Numbered from the stretch's first letter, positions 10,106 through 18,868 are shown. The stretch: DNA of 64,000 nt from Methylicorpusculum oleiharenae (GCF_009828925.2 NZ_WUTY02000001.1:2634492-2698491); one strand, 5' to 3'. The notes: generated by a model from the letters alone, not told the origin. A program made the numbers and translations.

Positions 10106-11124
10106 TGCAAGCCCTTAACCAGTTGGCCCCGGAGGTCGGCCTGGCGTCGGCTTGCGCGGCCCTGAATTTGAACCGCAGTTCGGTCTATCGCGAGGATGCC
10201 CGCCGGCGCCTCCTGGTGCCTGTGCCGGTAACGCGGGTGCCTCGTCCACCCGCCCCGCTGGCTTTCTCGACCAGTGAGCGACAGCAACTGCTGGCGGTGC
10301 TTAACAGCGAACGCTTCGCCGATTGCTCGCCGTATTTTGTCTATGCCACCCTGCTGGACGAGGGGCGCTACATCGGCTCGGTGCGCACCTTGTACCGCGC
10401 CCTGGAGGCGGACGGCCTGTCGGCGGAGCGCAGGCGCCAACGGATACACCCGGTCTATACCAAACCGGAACTCCTGGCCACCGCGCCCAATCAAGTCTGG
10501 AGCTGGGATATCACGAAACTCAAAGGCCCGGCCAAATGGACCTGTTTCCACCTGTATGTGATCCTGGATATTTATAGCCGCTATGTGGTCGGTTGGATGG
10601 TCGCTCCGCGGGAAACCGCCGAACTGGCCGAGCAGCTGATCGCCGAAACAGTGACCAAGCACAACATCCCGCCGCATACGCTGACGCTGCATGCCGACCG
10701 CGGTTCCAGCATGCGCAGCAAGCCGGTGGCCGCCTTGTTGGTTGATCTGGATGTCGCCAAGACCCATAGCCGGCCTTATGTCTCGGATGACAATCCCTAT
10801 TCCGAGGCCCAGTTCAAAACCTTGAAATATCGGCCTGATTTCCCCGTCCGCTTCGGATGCCTTGAAGATGCCCGCAGCCATTGCCAACGCTTCTTCCAGT
10901 GGTACAACCAGTCCCATTGCCACTCGGGCATCGGTTACATGACCCCGGCCACCGTCCACTTCGACCAAGCGGCTAAGGTATACCAAGCCCGCGCCAAAAC
11001 CCTGGAAACGGCTTTCCTTGCCAACCCAAAGCGATTCAAAGGACAGTGCCCCTTGCCGCCCCGCTTGCCCAACGCCGTTTGGATCAATCCGCCTAATAAC
11101 ACAAAGGAGAAACTTGACCCATAA
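10054..11124 (+). CDS. IS3-family OrfB, copy 2
   Basis: 356-residue catalytic part with all three acidic residues in place (WSWDITKL, LHADRG, NPYSEAQFKTL). It differs from copy 1 at scattered positions and has a slightly longer C-terminus caused by a small deletion near the end. It appears able to work. Confidence 0.88.
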   Translation: MRLVRSADGRDAERVLLMQALNQLAPEVGLASACAALNLNRSSVYREDARRRLLVPVPVTRVPRPPAPLAFSTSERQQLLAVLNSERFADCSPYFVYATLLDEGRYIGSVRTLYRALEADGLSAERRRQRIHPVYTKPELLATAPNQVWSWDITKLKGPAKWTCFHLYVILDIYSRYVVGWMVAPRETAELAEQLIAETVTKHNIPPHTLTLHADRGSSMRSKPVAALLVDLDVAKTHSRPYVSDDNPYSEAQFKTLKYRPDFPVRFGCLEDARSHCQRFFQWYNQSHCHSGIGYMTPATVHFDQAAKVYQARAKTLETAFLANPKRFKGQCPLPPRLPNAVWINPPNNTKEKLDP

Positions 11125-11442
11125 ATAAACAACAGTTAGACACTAAATAAAACAACTTGGTGTCTCAATGTCATTGACACATTCCGGGATGGCAAACTTC
11201 AGCAATCCAAAATTAATGAGTTTATTCAAAAAGCGCTCAAGGACGTCTACGGATTAAATCACGTTACCGATGACAAACTTATCCGGAATAAAGATGGCAG
11301 GACGATTGGGCAGGCGAAACAGACTAAAAAGCACTGGACAGTTCAGTTGGGTATTGATGTGGTTAATGAGCATCAGCAGCAACAAATTGTCGATTTTATC
11401 AAGGAACTACTTAATGAGCCTTCAGAAAGTGTCGCAAGTTGA

Positions 11443-12204
11443 GACTCGATTTGCGTATTTTAATTGCAAGGCATTTAGGTGCAGGTATATTTTATGCCTT
11501 TCTAATGATAACTTTTGCTTAAATAATTAGAACGCAGCGAGTACCCTGATATCCAGTTGAGAATAAATTCTACCTGAAATAAGCTTTTCTTTTTTTCTAT
11601 TGATGCCTAAATCCCAAGCATTTTAGATCCGGTCAGACTGTATTTACTTGCTAATTCCGCTAATCTAGCAGATTTAGCAAGTAGTATTGGGGGGAGATGA
11701 GGATTTTTACTCGGAATGAGTAGCCTCATTATAAATTAGAGCTAGCAGGCTTTAAGAACGGACTCAGGAATTTTGATCTGACCATTAATGCATTCAATTA
11801 GCGGTGTATATGTCTAAGGGATAAATGTAAAAAAAGAGAGTTATGTAGATAGTATGGACCTGCACTAACTCGGTATAAAAAACGGATTTTATTTTTGCTA
11901 GCGCTCAAGTATCTCGTGAGTATTATTCTCAAGGAACGTTAGGGATTTTTAAGACAAGATAATTTTGTATTATATGTTATTAAATAATAGCCACTTTAAT
12001 ACTCTTATTAGTCCACCTATCTCTACGTCTTAAAACCCTCTCGATACCCTTTGAACTACTCAACCATCCAACAGAAGCAGACTTAGCACTCTCTCATACT
12101 ATTACCAGTTTTTAGAAAAGATGGATTGCTCAAAACAATCCATCAAATCACTATCAAGCCAGCGCAGGTTCATATCTAACTCCCTTTAATCCAAGAGGTT
12201 TATT
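11443..12204. other. Non-coding AT-rich region
   Basis: About 760 bp without a supported gene, between the parB 3' end and the Rep-like gene. It has very many short AT runs. As DNA between a ParB-like gene and an HUH Rep-like gene it is a reasonable place for a centromere-like or origin sequence, but no clear iterons are visible. Confidence 0.4.
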
Positions 12205-13224
12205 ATGAACAACTTAAGCGATCAACTCGCTCACATCGGCCAACTGACACAAACCATCATCAGTCAACCTAATGACCCGCTCTACATCGTCACAGATCAG
12301 GGTAATGGCTTGTTACAGGTGCAACCGACTCAGTTAGCGATATCTATCGGGCATACTGTTGAACAGTATCTCTACGCACTCCTTGAACAGTTCCCGATAC
12401 ACGACTTTCATCCGTTCATCGGCGTCTTCATCAGAAACGTCGTCGATTTCAATCTTAAGCCAGCTCTTGACGGTCATCGATCACTGAACAAAACCAATGA
12501 CCTGTATCAGATCGGCGTGGACTATGAAGTGATGTTAGACCTCATTATCAGGATGCGAACCTGTGTCAAACAAATCCTAGAGGTTGCTCAGAGCTCAGAA
12601 ATCAAAGAACTGGTCCATAAAGCCCAACGTACAGCAAAGAAAAATCACGAAGGCATGATGCGCTATATCGACTCATTATTCGAACATTACTCACGCCTGC
12701 AAGTGATCAGGATCGATTTAGGCTACAACAAAGGCAATACCATCCAAAGTCTCAGTGACATCACCCATAAGTTTTGGGAGGCGAAGCATGATTTTAAACA
12801 CTTGATGAACAACGCGAAGATGAATAGCCTCTTCGATCCCGTTGTTGGCTACATTTGGTCTTTAGAATACGGTCCAGAGAAAGGCTTTCACTACCATCTC
12901 ATCTTATTCCTGGATGGGTCTCTGGTCAGAGATGATGTCTGCTTTGCTTGGACGGTCGGGGAATACTGGCACTCCGTTATTACGAATAGGCGCGGTACCT
13001 ATTGGAACTGCAATGCCCACAAGAAAGACTACAAACAATGCGGTATCGGGCTGATCCACTACAGTGAGGTGGAGAAGATCAACTACCTTAAACAAACCGC
13101 TGCGTATCTCATCAAAGTTGATTATTACGCTCGTCTTATGGCTGAAGGTAATGGGAGAACCTTCGGGCGTGGGAAAATACTGCCACCAAGAACTGGTTCT
13201 GTGGGTCGACCAAGAGCTGCGTAA
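12205..13224 (+). CDS. Inovirus Gp2 / YagK-YfjJ-type HUH replication protein
   Basis: A 339-residue protein with the C-terminal layout of the YagK_YfjJ_C / inovirus-type Gp2 family: an HUH metal-binding motif GFHYHLILFL (His229 and His231), an upstream acidic Trp-Ser-Leu-Glu strand, and a downstream helix NYLKQTAAYLIKVDYY carrying candidate catalytic tyrosines. These proteins are thought to nick DNA for rolling-circle-type replication, and are common in P4-like and other integrated elements. Here it lies with DUF3987 and ParB genes, forming a replication/maintenance block. The gene is complete and starts at ATG 12205 after AAGAGG. Confidence 0.75.
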   Translation: MNNLSDQLAHIGQLTQTIISQPNDPLYIVTDQGNGLLQVQPTQLAISIGHTVEQYLYALLEQFPIHDFHPFIGVFIRNVVDFNLKPALDGHRSLNKTNDLYQIGVDYEVMLDLIIRMRTCVKQILEVAQSSEIKELVHKAQRTAKKNHEGMMRYIDSLFEHYSRLQVIRIDLGYNKGNTIQSLSDITHKFWEAKHDFKHLMNNAKMNSLFDPVVGYIWSLEYGPEKGFHYHLILFLDGSLVRDDVCFAWTVGEYWHSVITNRRGTYWNCNAHKKDYKQCGIGLIHYSEVEKINYLKQTAAYLIKVDYYARLMAEGNGRTFGRGKILPPRTGSVGRPRAA

Positions 13225-13872
13225 TAAATTCCTGTACCCGTGATGGCCGTTGGCATCCCTCTATCTTATGGATGTCAACGTGTCTTCAGATCACCATATG
13301 TTTACCGACATACAGACTCCTGATCAAAAAATCCCAGGATGGATGAGCTAAATCTTTTTCATAGATAGTATGGCGGAGCACTTATTTTACAAGCAGCTAA
13401 TAAACGCTTATCAGGCCGGCCACGATCGTTCGAATCCGTTGAGAACATCTAAACCGCTCCGATAGGCTTACTTGACTGCCAGCTTAAATCATAAGAGACA
13501 ACACACCCGCCCTTAAGCCGATGCATTGCCTGTTTCTTCAGTTACAAGCTAACGCATCTATCTGCGATGCCTAGTTCTCAACTTGGGCTTCCGCTTGAGC
13601 TTGGCGTCAAATAAAAATGAGCACTACACTTTGCCTGGACAGGTTTAAAACAACCGGTGGTCATGGTCAGAAACCCACAAAAACGACAGTGTTCTATAAC
13701 GATTTACAAATCGTTTGCGGTTCACGAGACTACAATCAGCTTACCCGCTCCGTCATCATGCCATTAAAAGAAATGATATTTACCTGTTGACCGAAGGCGG
13801 AATTGATTCTGGACGATAAATCATCCGGCAAGTTAATCTTGGCGTTATGCAATACAACTATAGGAAAATAGG
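13225..13872. other. Gene-free stretch with repeat copy and cassette boundary
   Basis: About 650 bp without a supported gene. It contains the first copy of a 127-bp dispersed repeat (13504-13630) and, at its right end, GGCGTTATGC (13841-13850), which has the form of an integron attC 3' boundary just before the GmrSD gene. Confidence 0.5.
13504..13630 (+). repeat. 127-bp dispersed repeat, copy A
   Basis: Aligns without gaps to 18798-18924 with roughly a dozen differences. Both start CACCCGCCCTTAAGCCGATG and end CACTACACT or similar. Weaker similarity may continue for about 40 bp beyond the right end. No IS ends or genes are recognisable. The two copies bracket the GmrSD / NERD-operon segment. 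Confidence 0.7.
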
Positions 13873-15606
13873 ATGTCAAAACTCAATGTAGATCAAAAAA
13901 CTATATTCGATCTGCTTTCGGACAGAAAAGCAGATTTTCTTATACCTGACTATCAACGCCCTTATGCGTGGAATGATGAGCAATGCCAAACTCTTTGGGA
14001 TGACATTTTTTTATTCTCATTCCCTGATAATAATTACGAAGCGTTTGATAAAAATGAAGAGTATTTTCTTGGCTCTATTGTTACCTATAAAAACGAAGGT
14101 AGTAAATCAGAGGTTATTGATGGTCAGCAGCGACTTACAACATTAATGCTTATCTTGCGGGCTTTTTATGACAAGTTCGCTAATATGCAAGACAGCAATT
14201 CAAAAAGTACCCGCGCTCGGATTGAAAAGTGTATTTGGAAAACAGATGAGTTCGATAACGCCGATAAAAATACCCTTAAAATAGATTCTGAAGTAGCCAC
14301 TGATAATGACAAAGATGAATTTCTTGAACTGCTTCGTACCGGAATGGTTAAACAAGATAGCAAAAGTCAATATGTTTTGAACTATCAATTTTTCCAGAAA
14401 AAAATTGATGATTTTTTGCAAACATTTCCGGCTTATTTCCCCTATTTGCCTGCCCGTATTTTGGGTAATTGCATCCTTCTTCCTATTGAAGCTGAGTCAC
14501 AGGATACGGCACTTCGTATATTTTCGACACTTAATGATCGTGGTCTGCCACTGTCAGATGCAGATATATTCAAGGCTCAATTCTATAAATACTATGGTTC
14601 CCTCGGCAATAAAGATGAGTTTATTTCTGAGTGGAAAAAGCTTGAGGAAATAACAAATTCAGTATTCAAGCCAATCACTGGCACACCGATGGATGAGTTA
14701 TTCGCACGTTATATGTATTTCTTACGTGCTAAAGAAGGAAACAAAAGCTCAACAACTGAAGCCTTGCGAAAATTTTATGAGCGTAATAAATACCAGTATC
14801 TAAAACAATCCCATACAATTGATGAGCTGAAGGCACTTGCGTTGTTCTGGGAAAGTGTATCCGATCAAGATAAAAAACGTTTTTCGGACAATGTCCTCAA
14901 GAAATTTTTTGTGCTGAATTATGCTCCGAATGGGATGTGGCAACATATAGTATCCGTATATTTTTTGCAAAACAGAACTGAAGATGGAATGCTGGAGGAC
15001 GCAAAGTTCTGCAAGTTTTTGGATAAAATTACCGCTTTCATTTTTGCTTATGCTATAACCAATCCCGGCGTAAACGCGTTGCGTACACCTGTATATGATG
15101 AGATGGTTAATATCGTAAATGGTGGTGAAGCCACATTTTCTAAATATAAATTTAACGGAATTCAAGCACGTACTGCTTTTGAAAATTACGTTTTCACTAA
15201 TCAGAGGGGCGCAACACGCTCAATGATTACTTGGTATGCCTTTACTTTTCCTAATCAGAATCTTCTTGGCTTGAATGAAATTTTTCACTTAGAACATATC
15301 TATTCGAAAAAGCGACAAGAAATGGAAGGAGGCTTAAAATCTGAAAGCAATCTTGATTCATTAGGAAATAAAGTGTTGCTTGAAAGCAGTATTAATATCA
15401 AAGCCTCAGACTACCGATTTGACGACAAAAAGAAAATATATAGCGGTGAGCAGAGGCGTGGAAATTACAAAGACCCGAGTAAAATCTCTGAGATAGTCGA
15501 TCTCATTGGTTTCGATGAATTTGAAGAGAAAGAAGTAATTGACCGTAACAAGAAAATTTTGGACAGGTTCTTTGAATTTCTACAGACAGAGAATTTAATA
15601 GCATAA
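13873..15606 (+). CDS. gmrSD: GmrSD-family type IV restriction enzyme (DUF262-DUF1524)
   Basis: A 577-residue fused GmrS/GmrD-like protein expected to cleave phage DNA carrying modified bases. The N-terminal DUF262 domain has FLIPDYQRPYAWNDEQ (about residues 22-37) and the nucleotide-handling motif VIDGQQRLTTL. The C-terminal DUF1524 HNH-like nuclease domain has FHLEHIYSKKR, NLDSLGNKVLLE and a conserved Lys-rich segment YRFDDKKK. Length fits single-chain GmrSD proteins. It stands alone, with attC-like sequences at both ends that share complementary boundary bases, so it looks like a captured gene cassette. GGAAAATAGG precedes the ATG. Confidence 0.88.
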   Translation: MSKLNVDQKTIFDLLSDRKADFLIPDYQRPYAWNDEQCQTLWDDIFLFSFPDNNYEAFDKNEEYFLGSIVTYKNEGSKSEVIDGQQRLTTLMLILRAFYDKFANMQDSNSKSTRARIEKCIWKTDEFDNADKNTLKIDSEVATDNDKDEFLELLRTGMVKQDSKSQYVLNYQFFQKKIDDFLQTFPAYFPYLPARILGNCILLPIEAESQDTALRIFSTLNDRGLPLSDADIFKAQFYKYYGSLGNKDEFISEWKKLEEITNSVFKPITGTPMDELFARYMYFLRAKEGNKSSTTEALRKFYERNKYQYLKQSHTIDELKALALFWESVSDQDKKRFSDNVLKKFFVLNYAPNGMWQHIVSVYFLQNRTEDGMLEDAKFCKFLDKITAFIFAYAITNPGVNALRTPVYDEMVNIVNGGEATFSKYKFNGIQARTAFENYVFTNQRGATRSMITWYAFTFPNQNLLGLNEIFHLEHIYSKKRQEMEGGLKSESNLDSLGNKVLLESSINIKASDYRFDDKKKIYSGEQRRGNYKDPSKISEIVDLIGFDEFEEKEVIDRNKKILDRFFEFLQTENLIA

Positions 15607-15673
15607 CAAGGCGCAGCACTCGGACGTCAACTCCGCTACGCTCTATTGCCACCGTTGAGCGTGACCGTTGAGT
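15601..15673 (+). repeat. attC-like site after the GmrSD gene
   Basis: Seventy-three bases beginning GCATAACAAGGCGC, overlapping the stop codon, and ending GTTGAGT. The left half closely follows the common attC pattern (TAACAAGGCGC then CACTCGGACG), and the right end fits GTTRRRY. The first six bases (GCATAA) are the reverse complement of TTATGC, the first six bases after the putative upstream boundary at 13844, as required for one cassette's own attC. The inner stem is partly degraded. Confidence 0.45.
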
Positions 15674-15728
15674 GACTGCTCTGAGACAGTCACCTTCCAT
15701 TGATTTAAAAAGCGTGGTGGTCAGCTTT

Positions 15729-15760
15729 TGGCCGTAATGCAAAGCTTTGCATTACGGCCA
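15729..15760. repeat. Perfect 32-bp palindrome
   Basis: Reads the same on both strands, with arms GGCCGTAATGCAAAG / CTTTGCATTACGGCC extended by one T-A pair. Its right arm overlaps the left end of the inverted-repeat element 15756-16194. It may serve as the terminator of the GmrSD cassette or be part of the mobile element's end; there is no T-run. Confidence 0.7.
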
Positions 15761-16194
15761 TTATGTGAAGTTTCCTTTTATGCACATTGTCTTGGTTTCT
15801 CATAGTTGACGCTAGGAATATAGCGGATTGAGCAAGGCAGCCAGATAAAAAGCTGGTCATAATTTTTGCAAACTGCAGGAGTCGTTTTCTGTAGTTCCAT
15901 TCAGAAACTAACCCTCAGTACTACAGATAGCTTTTTCTACTTAAATATTGCTTCCAACAGGGAAACAATCACGCGGAATTTATCCATGATGTCGATAAAA
16001 AATGAGAATTCGACACGTCTGATGACATCGACTGGAATAATCGTTGATATTGCTCCATTTGGGTGTATTTGAAAGCTTGTTTTAAATCATGGAAATTATG
16101 CAAAGATTGCGTGCGAGGTAGAGGCTTTAAAGCCAGCTTAGATCATGGTTGTGCCAAAGCCGCTGCTCATAAAAGGAAACTTCGCATAATGGCC
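15756..16194. mobile_element. MITE-like element with 27-bp terminal inverted repeats
   Basis: The left end 15756-15782 (GGCCATTATGTGAAGTTTCC onwards) and the right end 16168-16194 are reverse complements with one mismatch over 27 bases. The 440-bp interior holds no recognisable gene. Size and structure fit a miniature inverted-repeat element mobilised in trans. No target duplication could be recognised. Confidence 0.55.
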
Positions 16195-16309
16195 GGGTGG
16201 AGCCCAAAAGGACGTAAGGTTGGTTGCCGAATAGCTTCCATTCACCGAACTTAGGGATGGAAAATTTCGTCAACATCCTCAGTGGCAGGTTTTGGCCGAT
16301 CGCCAATAT

Positions 16310-17107
16310 TCATGATACTTGTCTCATAGCTCGGCACTTCGGAAAACCGGAACACCCCAAAAACTGCTTACCCTGATTTGCTCCACTTCGGGCCGTTCTC
16401 ATTACCATCGGCTTGCCGCATTTATGGCATGAATTAACATCAGCCGGACGCTGTTTTTCCTCAATGATCGTTTTAACGTGCTTTACATGCTCCCGGTGCG
16501 TTTTAATCGACGGCTCTAACCGGCCGGATTCAATCTTGGAGTAAATAGCCATTATTTCACTATCGCTCAGGATCGGTTGCATTTTGCTATTGATAAACCG
16601 GATATAACCACCGGCGTTAACCACATTGTCCGGCATCGGCGTTTTGAATGTGCTGTCGCCGACAAAGACAACCAGCGAAAACACATTTCCAGGATCAAGC
16701 TCCAGCGCCGATTGCAGCGTCTGAGTATGTTTGTAATTTTGATGCAGTGGGTTCTGGAATAGGTTGGTATGCCGGTAAATCTTTTGAGTCCAGTTTTTTT
16801 GTTGAGGGCTGCCGAAAATCCAGCCTTTCATGTTCTTGGTTTCGATGACGAACACGCCATATCGGGACACGATGACATGATCGATCTGGGTGGTTCCGTC
16901 CTCGGTTGGGAGGGTGACGTTCTTGAACAACCGGTAGATGTTTTTGTCGAGAAAGAATTTAGCCGCCAGATTGACCTGAAACTCACCCAAAACGCCTTTC
17001 ATGAATGGCGATTTTAAGAAGGCGACGAAGATAAGGAGGAGAATCAGCCACCAATAATCGCTTACTGATGAGGCAAAAGCTTGTATAAGAATTTGGGATA
17101 CATCCAT
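16310..17107 (-). CDS. NERD nuclease-like membrane protein with topoisomerase zinc finger
   Basis: 265 residues. An N-terminal membrane segment (about 17-31, WWLILLLIFVAFL) is followed by a NERD domain (about 38-150) with GVLGEFQVN, LPTEDGTTQIDHVIVSRYGV and FVIETKNMKGW, which carry the acidic and lysine residues of the nuclease-related fold. The C-terminus has a topoisomerase-type C4 zinc finger: CHKCGKPMVMRTARSGANQG, then a second cysteine pair in LGCSGFPKC. The family is predicted to cut or bind DNA. The start overlaps the stop of the upstream gene (TGATG), so the two are translationally coupled. It is the last gene of a four-gene minus-strand operon. Confidence 0.85.
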   Translation of the reverse strand: MDVSQILIQAFASSVSDYWWLILLLIFVAFLKSPFMKGVLGEFQVNLAAKFFLDKNIYRLFKNVTLPTEDGTTQIDHVIVSRYGVFVIETKNMKGWIFGSPQQKNWTQKIYRHTNLFQNPLHQNYKHTQTLQSALELDPGNVFSLVVFVGDSTFKTPMPDNVVNAGGYIRFINSKMQPILSDSEIMAIYSKIESGRLEPSIKTHREHVKHVKTIIEEKQRPADVNSCHKCGKPMVMRTARSGANQGKQFLGCSGFPKCRAMRQVS

Positions 17108-17439
17108 CAGTGCCTCGGGATAGGACGTTCATTAAGCACAACTTTTTTACCATCAGCACCAATCCGGACCTGTTCTTGGCGGCCATTACGGCAACGCATG
17201 TAAGTGTTGTTCAGGACGCCACCGGCTTTGGCAATACATTCTTCTTTGCTGCCGGGTTCGATCGTAATCCATTGCGGCTGTTGCTTTGCCATGCTGTTGC
17301 CGATTTCTTCGCCAACACCTGAGCCAATATTGCCAATGAGACTGCCAAGCTCTTTCAACAAGGATCCCTCGGCATGCGCAAGCGATGATGCCGAAAGTAA
17401 TACATAAGCTATAAAAATATTCTGGATCTCTTTCTTCAT
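17107..17439 (-). CDS. Secreted small protein of the NERD operon
   Basis: About 110 residues. The start at 17439 is chosen because MKKEIQNIFIAYVLLSASSL followed by AHA is a clean signal peptide with a probable cut after AHA; a longer upstream frame has none. The mature part has a Gly-rich helix (IGNIGSGVGEEIGNS) and two cysteines (EECIAKAG, YMRCRNGRQEQ) that could form a disulphide in the periplasm. No family recognised. It shares a stop/start overlap with the NERD gene. Confidence 0.65.
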   Translation of the reverse strand: MKKEIQNIFIAYVLLSASSLAHAEGSLLKELGSLIGNIGSGVGEEIGNSMAKQQPQWITIEPGSKEECIAKAGGVLNNTYMRCRNGRQEQVRIGADGKKVVLNERPIPRH

Positions 17440-17503
17440 AATGCCTGCCGGGTTGATAGCTTTTAATAGTTCGATAAACCGTTGGTCCACTGCCTGTGTT
17501 TGA

Positions 17504-18094
17504 TCAAAACTGACTTTCGCAAGGGATGCCGTCACCATCGCCATCTATTTTGGTGCCTGAACAATTACGCAGGTAGAATACGGCCTCTTCATAAGAAGTC
17601 ATTTGTGAGCAATGCACCTTGCCTTGGCATTGGAACTGTGGCTCGATTTTCCTGGTTAGTTGGTATTCAACTGAGGGAATATCGGTTGATAGGGTGATAT
17701 CTTTGCGTTTCGAAAACGCTTTATAACCGACGGTAACGAGCACAATGACAATAAGAATAGGGAATGGATTAAAGCGCTTTTGTGGTTTACTAAAGTTCGC
17801 CGGCGATATGTATGGTTTTAACCTGGCCGGTGAAGGCTTGGACAGTTTGCGATCTTCAAAGGCGGCCAAGGTCAGAGCTTGACTGACGCCTTCTATTTTG
17901 GCATTGACCGCGCGTGTTTTACCGCTATTGTCAAAGCCGAGCTGATAAAGAATGACATCGCCAATAATAGGCTTCCGGCTCATGCCTTTTAAAGCCGAAA
18001 TGTGGATGAAAACATCCTGTTCGCCGTTGTCCTGTTTTATAAAGCCATAACCCTTGTCATCAAGCCAGCGGATCAGCGTCCCTTTGTTAATCAT
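17504..18094 (-). CDS. Cold-shock domain / membrane / Excalibur protein
   Basis: 196 residues with an unusual order: an N-terminal cold-shock domain (residues 1-66; KGYGFIKQDNGEQDVFIHIS contains the RNP1 and RNP2 nucleic-acid-binding motifs), a linker, one membrane segment (about 111-124, FPILIVIVLVTVGY), then a C-terminal Excalibur calcium-binding domain (CSQMTSYEEAVFYLRNCSGT with the DGDGDGIPCE loop). The topology would put the nucleic-acid-binding part in the cytosol and Excalibur outside. The start overlaps the end of the upstream gene by 4 bases. The fusion is known in proteobacteria, but its function is not established. Confidence 0.82.
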   Translation of the reverse strand: MINKGTLIRWLDDKGYGFIKQDNGEQDVFIHISALKGMSRKPIIGDVILYQLGFDNSGKTRAVNAKIEGVSQALTLAAFEDRKLSKPSPARLKPYISPANFSKPQKRFNPFPILIVIVLVTVGYKAFSKRKDITLSTDIPSVEYQLTRKIEPQFQCQGKVHCSQMTSYEEAVFYLRNCSGTKIDGDGDGIPCESQF

Positions 18095-18468
18095 ACTGCA
18101 ATCTTCTCCATAATCACCCCATAAGCATCATCTGGATGAACCGAATTATATGAAGTTCCGGGATGTAAAGTCTGGACACAGTAATCTAGCAGTTTGCTTC
18201 CTTCTCCGTGCAGCCCGAAAGCATTCCGGAACGTCATGCCAAGATTAAAGTGCAAATCGATCAGATCTTCCTCCGGCATGCCCGCAATCGCCAATTTTTC
18301 CTCACCACTCAGAAATTCGATGAGCCGATCGACGGCGTCGGCAAAGGTTTCCGGATACCTGGAATTGTCCTGCAAAAATGTTGGCCAGATTTTAGTCAAT
18401 TTAACTCGATGGTGGAAGGGAAGGGGTGTTGTGGACAAATTTGACAAATTAAAGACAGGGTTATCCAC
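18091..18468 (-). CDS. DUF6794-like protein
   Basis: Up to 125 residues. The second half (YPETFADAVDRLIEFLSGEE, then DLHFNLGMTFRNAFGL and HPDDAYGVIMEKI) matches the small acidic DUF6794 family of unknown function. The start is uncertain: the longest frame uses a GTG inside a DnaA-box-like inverted repeat, while a TTG at 18399 after GAG would give about 100 residues beginning just before IWPTFLQD. It is the first gene of the minus-strand operon with the Excalibur and NERD genes; the stop overlaps the next start. Confidence 0.65.
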   Translation of the reverse strand: MDNPVFNLSNLSTTPLPFHHRVKLTKIWPTFLQDNSRYPETFADAVDRLIEFLSGEEKLAIAGMPEEDLIDLHFNLGMTFRNAFGLHGEGSKLLDYCVQTLHPGTSYNSVHPDDAYGVIMEKIAV

Positions 18469-18483
18469 AAAACCTGTGGATAA
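18461..18483. promoter_or_regulatory. Inverted pair of DnaA-box-like 9-mers
   Basis: TTATCCACA at 18461-18469 and TGTGGATAA at 18475-18483, separated by 5 bases; each is a match to the DnaA box consensus TTATNCACA. They lie at the 5' end of the DUF6794 operon, so they could be a DnaA-responsive operator or an origin fragment. Chance occurrence of the pair is unlikely, but no AT-rich unwinding element or further boxes are obvious. Confidence 0.5.
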
Positions 18484-18724
18484 CCGTATCGTTGATGATA
18501 ATTTATCGTCCGGTAAGACGATCGAAAACAGCGTTATACGACTTGCATTTAAGATTCACCCATAAGCAATTCCTGTGTTGTTTCCACACTCTTGAGTGTA
18601 GACGATGTTTTTATTCTTGCTATTGCCGATACTTTTTACTTAAATAATCATTTAAGTCTATAGCAGCCCAGGCCTGTCACTTGAAAAATCCAAAACAGGT
18701 TTCCAACCAGCGAATGGAGGAACG

Positions 18725-18868
18725 ATGAACGAATTGATTGAAACCCCTTTCGATGAAATTAAAAAAGATTTTGTCGGATTTTGGGTCCACTTTAATGCAC
18801 CCGCCCTTAAGCCGATGCATTGTCTGTTTCTTCAGTTAAGAGCGATGGCATCTATCTGCGATGCATAG
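18725..18868 (+). pseudogene. 5' fragment of a small gene cut by the 127-bp repeat
   Basis: GGAGG lies 4 bases before an ATG. The frame reads MNELIETPFDEIKKDFVGFW and a few more residues, then enters repeat copy B at 18798 and stops after 47 codons. The unusually good start suggests a real gene whose 3' end was replaced by the repeat. Confidence 0.45.

Larger units (their letters stand above)
9549..11186 (+). mobile_element. IS3-family insertion sequence, copy 2 (in parB)
   Basis: 1638 bp, same ends as copy 1 apart from a base change in the left end (TGTGCC for TGTGTC), flanked by the duplication GGA. It is the most diverged of the three copies by its protein differences, so it may be the oldest insertion. 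Confidence 0.92.
8923..11442 (+). pseudogene. parB: ParB-like partition protein interrupted by IS
   Basis: N-terminal part 8923-9548 and C-terminal part 11190-11442, split by an IS with duplication GGA (9546-9548 and 11187-11189). Joining restores 292 residues in frame. The first part contains the ParB/Srx fold: EPNPHQPRTHYSDESLDSL, the CTP-binding-type motif AGERRWRAH and AENIVRDDLSDYEIG, then a helix-turn-helix (LAEAIGINRTDMYRYLAF). The second part is basic and Gln-rich. No ParA is nearby, so it may act as a centromere-binding or regulatory protein of the island. The truncated product keeps the catalytic and HTH regions but lacks about 83 C-terminal residues, where ParB proteins usually dimerise. 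Confidence 0.88.
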
